Of a DNA stretch of 64,000 nt, positions 61,055-64,000 are shown in pieces. Position numbers and translations under genes: made by a program. The notes beneath the pieces are model-generated. The model saw only the letters and a list, made by a program, of their open reading frames with translations. It was not told the origin of the DNA and did not search any database. The stretch comes from Fuscovulum ytuae (lineage in GTDB: Bacteria > Pseudomonadota > Alphaproteobacteria > Rhodobacterales > Rhodobacteraceae), in NCBI RefSeq assembly GCF_029953595.1, contig NZ_CP124535.1:1644001-1708000 (forward strand), given 5' to 3'. Every line of letters begins with the position of its first letter. Positions within the stretch are counted from its first letter, which is position 1.

Positions 61055-61085
61055 AAAACGGCGGTGCGGGCAGGCCCGACCGCCG
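61055..61085 (-). terminator. rpoH terminator
   Basis: On the minus strand CGGCGGT (complement of 61079-61085) pairs with ACCGCCG (complement of 61059-61065), with an inner CGGG/CCCG stem, and is followed by TTTT (A-run 61055-61058). It is a strong rho-independent terminator 47 nt after the rpoH stop. Confidence 0.78.
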
Positions 61086-61097
61086 CTGCCAGAAGTG

Positions 61098-61116
61098 TTA
61101 ACGAATGGTTAACCAT
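61098..61116. promoter_or_regulatory. CtrA box upstream of psd
   Basis: TTAACGAATGGTTAACCAT contains TTAA-N7-TTAA exactly (61098-61112) plus the TTAACCAT half-site (61109-61116). This is the full consensus of the CtrA master regulator. It lies between the rpoH terminator and the psd-pssA operon, so psd is the natural target. Confidence 0.65.
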
Positions 61117-61132
61117 CCGTCGCGCCGCAGGG

Positions 61133-62029
61133 TCAGGCGGGGATGACCATCCCCTTCCCTTTGGCGAGTTCGCGCATGCGACCCTGAAGCTTTTCGAAGG
61201 CCCGCACCTCGATCTGGCGGATGCGTTCGCGGCTGACGCCATAGCTTTCGGACAGTTCTTCCAGCGTCACCGGCACATCGGCAAGGCGGCGCTGCATGAG
61301 GATGTCCTTCTCGCGGTCGTTCAGCACGGCCATGGCCTGCACCAGAAGGGCGCGACGGGCGTCCAGCTCATCGCGTTCCTCATAGGCGCCGGCCTGATCG
61401 CTGTCTTCGTCTTCCAGCCAGTCCTGCCATTGGGTCGCGCCTTCACCATCCGACCCGACCGTCGCATTCAGCGAGGCGTCAGAGCCAGAGAGGCGGCGGT
61501 TCATATCGATGACCTCTTCCTCGGTCACCGAAAGGTCTTTGGCGATCTGGGCCACGTTTTCGGGGCGCAGGTCGCCTTCTTCCAGCGCGCCGACCTTGGC
61601 CTTGGCCTTGCGCAGGTTGAAGAAGAGTTTCTTCTGCGCCGAGGTGGTGCCGAGTTTTACCAGGCTCCATGACCTAAGGATATATTCCTGGATCGAGGCG
61701 CGAATCCACCACATGGCATAGGTCGCAAGGCGGAAGCCCTTTTCGGGATCGAACCGCTTCACGGCCTGCATCAGGCCGACATTCGCCTCAGAGATCACCT
61801 CGGCCTGCGGGAGGCCGTAGCCGCGATAGCCCATCGCGATTTTCGCGGCGAGGCGCAGGTGCGAGGTCACCAGTTGATGCGCGGCCCCGGCATCCTGATG
61901 ATCGACCCAACGCTTGGCCAGCATGTATTCCTGTTCCGGTTCCAACAGCGGGAACTTGCGGATTTCTTGAAGATAGCGGTTCAGCCCCTGTTCCGGGCTG
62001 GGTGCGGGAAGGTTTTGGTAGGTGCTCAT
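61133..62029 (-). CDS. rpoH: Heat-shock sigma factor RpoH (RpoH-I type)
   Basis: 298 aa from the ATG complementary to 62027-62029 (MSTYQNLPAPSPEQGLNRYL), preceded by a G-rich ribosome site. Region 2 has YGLPQAEVISEANVGLMQAV and YAMWWIRASIQEYILRSWSL (including the RpoH-box type segment). Region 4 carries the HTH LEELSESYGVSRERIRQIEV. The N-terminus matches Rhodobacter RpoH-I. It directs RNA polymerase to heat-shock promoters. Its leader can form a GC-rich hairpin (62048-62076). Confidence 0.96.
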   Translation of the reverse strand: MSTYQNLPAPSPEQGLNRYLQEIRKFPLLEPEQEYMLAKRWVDHQDAGAAHQLVTSHLRLAAKIAMGYRGYGLPQAEVISEANVGLMQAVKRFDPEKGFRLATYAMWWIRASIQEYILRSWSLVKLGTTSAQKKLFFNLRKAKAKVGALEEGDLRPENVAQIAKDLSVTEEEVIDMNRRLSGSDASLNATVGSDGEGATQWQDWLEDEDSDQAGAYEERDELDARRALLVQAMAVLNDREKDILMQRRLADVPVTLEELSESYGVSRERIRQIEVRAFEKLQGRMRELAKGKGMVIPA

Positions 62030-62047
62030 CTCGTGCCCCCTGTTCAC

Positions 62048-62076
62048 CCCCGGGTCTTGCCTTGAAGCCCCCGGGG
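62048..62076 (-). promoter_or_regulatory. Hairpin in the rpoH leader
   Basis: CCCCGGG and CCCGGGG (minus-strand sense) can pair around a 15-nt loop just upstream of the rpoH ribosome site. In Escherichia coli the rpoH leader is a thermosensor; here the stem is very GC-rich and would be stable at growth temperature. A TTGATC-N17-TAATTT promoter-like element lies further upstream (complement of about 62086-62114). Confidence 0.35.
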
Positions 62077-62209
62077 ATTGGAAAAATTAGGAAGTGCGTC
62101 CTGCAAGATCAAGGCCGCCTTCCCTATAACGATACATGGGAAAGGTTCCGTTAGCGTTAAAGCCACGGTTGCGTGCGGTCACGCACATGTCAGGGATTGT
62201 TTCAAGAGA

Positions 62210-63259
62210 TCAGCGCGCGGATCGCAGGGCGGCGGTAAGGCTGGCCATGTCCGGCGGCAGGGGGCTTTCGAATTCCAACGCCTCTCCGGTGACGGGGTGG
62301 ATGAAGCCAAGGGTCGCGGCATGGAGCGCCTGACGGGGGAAGGCGTTGCCCATATCGGCGGCTTGCGCGCCGATGGCTTTCGGCGACAGACGGCGGCGGC
62401 CACCATAGGTTTGATCGCCCAAAAGGCCGTGGCCCGCATGGGCCATGTGGACACGGATCTGATGGGTGCGCCCGGTTTCCAGCCAGCAATCGATCAGGGC
62501 TGCGGCATCGCCACCGAAGGTTTCGACGACCCGCGCGCGGGTCACGGCATGGCGGCCCGCGCCATCCCAGACCACGGCCTGACGCTGGCGGTCGGTCTTG
62601 TGGCGGGCAAGGCCCGTGGCGATGCGGACGATGCCGCCCGCTTCGAAACTGACGCCGCGGGTGCCGCGCAGGCGCGGATCGGCGGCATCGGGCACGCCAT
62701 GGACAAGGGCGATGTAGTGGCGGGTAACGCTATGATCTTCAAACTGTTTTGCAAGGCCATGATGGGCGCGATCGGATTTCGCGACGACCAGAAGGCCGGT
62801 TGTATCCTTGTCGATGCGATGCACGATGCCGGGGCGTTTTTCGCCCCCGATACCCGACAGCGTGTCGCCGCAATGATGCAAAAGCGCGTTGACCAGCGTG
62901 CCGGAGGGAGAGCCGGGCGCGGGGTGGACGACCATCCCCGCGGGCTTGTCGATCACGATCAGATCGGCGTCTTCGTAAAGGATCGTCAGGGGAATGGCTT
63001 CGGGCTTTGCGTCATAATCCTCGGCCGGGGCGAGGATCAGGGTGTATTCCTGCCCCTCTTGCACCTTTGCCTTGGGATCGGTGACGGGGGTGCCGTCAAA
63101 CAGCACGTCGCCTTCGGCGATCATCTTCATGAGGCGCGAGCGGGAAAGGGATGCTTCCTCTGGCACCTCGCGCGCCAGCGCCTTATCAAGGCGGTCAGGC
63201 GGGTTTTCCCCGATGGTGACGGTCAGGGTGGCGGCGCCCTCTTCGGAAAGGTCTTGCAT
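62210..63259 (-). CDS. rluD: Ribosomal large-subunit pseudouridine synthase RluD
   Basis: 349 aa from the ATG complementary to 63257-63259; the longer frame upstream is shadow that reads into the repeat array. The N-terminal S4 domain (RLDKALAREV and SRSRLMKMIAEGDV) is followed by the catalytic segment HRIDKDTTGLLVVAK with the catalytic Asp, and TGRTHQIRVHMAHAGHGLLG. It modifies 23S rRNA uridines of helix 69. Its start codon overlaps, on the opposite strand, the start codon of the next gene. Confidence 0.92.
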   Translation of the reverse strand: MQDLSEEGAATLTVTIGENPPDRLDKALAREVPEEASLSRSRLMKMIAEGDVLFDGTPVTDPKAKVQEGQEYTLILAPAEDYDAKPEAIPLTILYEDADLIVIDKPAGMVVHPAPGSPSGTLVNALLHHCGDTLSGIGGEKRPGIVHRIDKDTTGLLVVAKSDRAHHGLAKQFEDHSVTRHYIALVHGVPDAADPRLRGTRGVSFEAGGIVRIATGLARHKTDRQRQAVVWDGAGRHAVTRARVVETFGGDAAALIDCWLETGRTHQIRVHMAHAGHGLLGDQTYGGRRRLSPKAIGAQAADMGNAFPRQALHAATLGFIHPVTGEALEFESPLPPDMASLTAALRSAR

Positions 63260-63557
63260 GGACGACACTCCTGACACGGGCGGATTGCCGCCCAGCCTGA
63301 TGTTCCTGAAATGGCTGGTCATCGTGTTGATGGTGACCATGATCGGGGGTGTCATAACCATCGTTGCGCTGCTTGTCACCCGTATGCCGGAGGGTGGGGC
63401 GGTGGTGGTGCCGGAGGCGGTGGTGTTGCCGGAGGGCGAAGTGGCGGCGGCGGTGACGGTGGCGCGGGAGAGGCTGCTGGTGGTCACAGAAAGCCAACGT
63501 TTGTTGGTGTTTGACCGTGCGGGGCGGATGATCCGCGAGGTCGATTTGGGGGAATAA
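63258..63557 (+). CDS. Small membrane protein of the DUF6476 type
   Basis: 99 aa. One membrane segment at about 17-41 (FLKWLVIVLMVTMIGGVITI) follows PPSLM. A C-terminal region with GEVAAAVTVARERLLVVTES follows. The family, as recalled, is small, restricted to Rhodobacteraceae and without known function. The ATG at 63258-63260 overlaps the rluD ATG (63257-63259) on the other strand by 2 nt, so the two genes share their first bases head to head. Confidence 0.75.
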   Translation: MDDTPDTGGLPPSLMFLKWLVIVLMVTMIGGVITIVALLVTRMPEGGAVVVPEAVVLPEGEVAAAVTVARERLLVVTESQRLLVFDRAGRMIREVDLGE

Positions 63558-63570
63558 GGCCCGGCAAAGG

Positions 63571-63617
63571 CTGTGCCCTGTTTTGTGCCGGGTTTTGTGC
63601 CGCAATTTGTGGGCACG
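63571..63617 (-). repeat. Inverted copy of the CGGCACAAAACC array
   Basis: Read on the minus strand it gives GCGGCACAAAACC, then CGGCACAAAACAGGGCACA, the same 12-bp-period units as at 9079-9111 and 49212-49236. Confidence 0.75.
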
Positions 63618-63742
63618 GAGCGCGCGCTGATCCGCGTTTGACGCAACGGGCGATAGGCTGGGGATATGGGTTTGGGCCAAAGGCGGCAGATCAGCCCCTT
63701 GGTGGGTTATGACCCCGGCGTGCCGCATGGCGTGCCGTCTTT

Positions 63743-63769
63743 TGTGCAGCAAACTGTGGTCACGCAGCG
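63743..63769 (-). repeat. 27-nt exact repeat, inverted relative to 49184-49210
   Basis: The reverse complement is identical over 27 nt to 49184-49210. The flanking sequence continues with GGCACGCC-type units that are degenerate relatives of the 12-bp repeat. Confidence 0.8.
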
Positions 63770-63861
63770 GGCGCAGGGGTGGGATTTCGTTAACGCCCTC
63801 GCCCCGCAGAAAAACCGCGACAGGCGACGGAAATCGACCCTTGGATGGCGGCTTCGGGCAT

Positions 63862-63883
63862 GACCTTGCGTCACGGCAAGGTC
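63862..63883. promoter_or_regulatory. Inverted repeat GACCTTGC/GCAAGGTC before the amidase gene
   Basis: Perfect 8-bp arms with a 6-nt spacer lie 32 nt upstream of the amidase start. It could be an operator or a leader hairpin. Confidence 0.4.
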
Positions 63884-63915
63884 CAGCATGAGGGTCACAG
63901 GATGGGGAAGATGAC

Positions 63916-64000
63916 ATGATCGGCGATCTGGGCGCGCGGGATGCGACGGCAGTGGCGGAACTGGTGGCGGCACGCGAGGTGACGGCGGAGGAGCTGCTCG
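63916..64000 (+). CDS. Amidase-family protein (5' part only)
   Basis: 28 codons are visible from ATG 63916, preceded by GGGGAAG. The sequence MIGDLGARDATAVAELVAAR and the following EVTAEELL match the N-terminal helix of amidase-signature enzymes (GatA/AtzF-like). The catalytic Ser-Ser-Lys lies beyond the window, so the family call rests on the N-terminus only. Confidence 0.6.
   Translation, partial: MIGDLGARDATAVAELVAAREVTAEELL

Larger units (their letters stand above)
63558..63915. other. 358-bp intergenic region with repeat arrays
   Basis: Two inverted copies of the dispersed repeat lie at 63571-63617 and 63743-63769. A reading frame of 65 codons (63666-63863) overlaps the second copy, so I do not call it a gene. 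The inverted repeat GACCTTGC-GTCACG-GCAAGGTC at 63862-63883 precedes the amidase gene and is a candidate operator or hairpin. Nothing else is recognised. Confidence 0.6.

Noticed and set aside
63260-63646. N-terminal extension of rluD to a much longer protein
   Set aside because: The extra residues read antisense through the DUF6476 gene and into the repeat array, and S4-domain homology begins only after Met at 63259.
63666-63863. A 65-codon reading frame upstream of the amidase
   Set aside because: It overlaps the dispersed repeat and a 27-nt block shared with a different intergenic place; no ribosome site or conserved features.
1-64000. CRISPR arrays, prophage, insertion sequences, tRNA, rRNA, riboswitches
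   Set aside because: I saw no spaced direct repeats of CRISPR type, no transposase or phage gene, no cloverleaf or rRNA sequence, and no recognisable riboswitch core. A covariance-model search would be needed to exclude small RNAs.

Overview
The window is a high-GC chromosomal segment of an alphaproteobacterium, almost certainly a member of the Rhodobacteraceae (genus not resolved). The grounds are an RpoH of the Rhodobacter RpoH-I type, CarD, a 7Fe ferredoxin, a ChvE/Ggu sugar operon, two TRAP permease genes with a Tat-exported binding protein, a small DUF6476-type membrane protein, and cis signals of alphaproteobacterial cell-cycle control (clustered GANTC sites, one perfect TTAA-N7-TTAA CtrA box). 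I see no phage, insertion sequence, CRISPR array, tRNA or rRNA. Both ends cut a gene: an RpiR-type regulator on the left and an amidase on the right.

Layout. 1-10.4 kb: an RpiR regulator diverges from an N-formylglutamate-amidohydrolase-like gene, a TRAP transporter, a glutamine-synthetase-like ligase, an aldehyde dehydrogenase, an iron alcohol dehydrogenase and an FAD amino-acid oxidase. Together these suggest uptake, gamma-glutamylation and oxidation of an amine or amino-alcohol. 10.5-14.4 kb: UDP-glucuronate epimerase, 2-hydroxyacid dehydrogenase, SH3 protein, CDF metal exporter. 14.5-20.9 kb: TetR regulator, an AruH/AruI-like arginine transaminase/decarboxylase pair, then a class III aminotransferase overlapping a second glutamine-synthetase-like gene. 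21-24.4 kb: a divergent LuxR response regulator and hybrid kinase. 24.4-28.5 kb: CbiX-like protein, LysR, DUF1028, RidA and a Rieske oxygenase. 28.6-37.2 kb: gbpR/chvE/gguABC with a sugar-acid dehydratase and a sugar dehydrogenase, an oxidative pentose/galactose pathway lacking a visible lactonase. 37.4-42.8 kb: an RND pump with an ATTC-N8-GAAT operator, and a LacI regulator. 42.8-49 kb: CarD, FdxA, S4 protein, SUV3-like helicase, TPR, SCP2 and hydrolase genes. 49.2-53.2 kb: the Anbu proteasome-like cluster (Anbu, transglutaminase, alpha-E, ATP-grasp). 53.3-56 kb: nuclease and ATP-dependent DNA ligase. 56-64 kb: oligopeptidase, host-attachment-like protein, Gfo/Idh oxidoreductase, psd-pssA, rpoH, rluD and DUF6476.

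Beyond the genes, four things stand out. (1) Strand composition switches from C-rich to G-rich near 53-54 kb whatever the gene direction, as at a replication origin or an inversion boundary. (2) A 17-nt palindromic motif is shared, with one mismatch, by the upstream regions of both glutamine-synthetase-like clusters. (3) A dispersed intergenic repeat built on a 12-bp TTTTGTGCC-type unit occurs at four places, two of them sharing a 27-nt exact block. (4) The carD promoter region carries five GANTC sites in about 120 bp plus DnaA-box-like repeats. All coordinates and base counts were worked out by hand; all functions are inferred from sequence.
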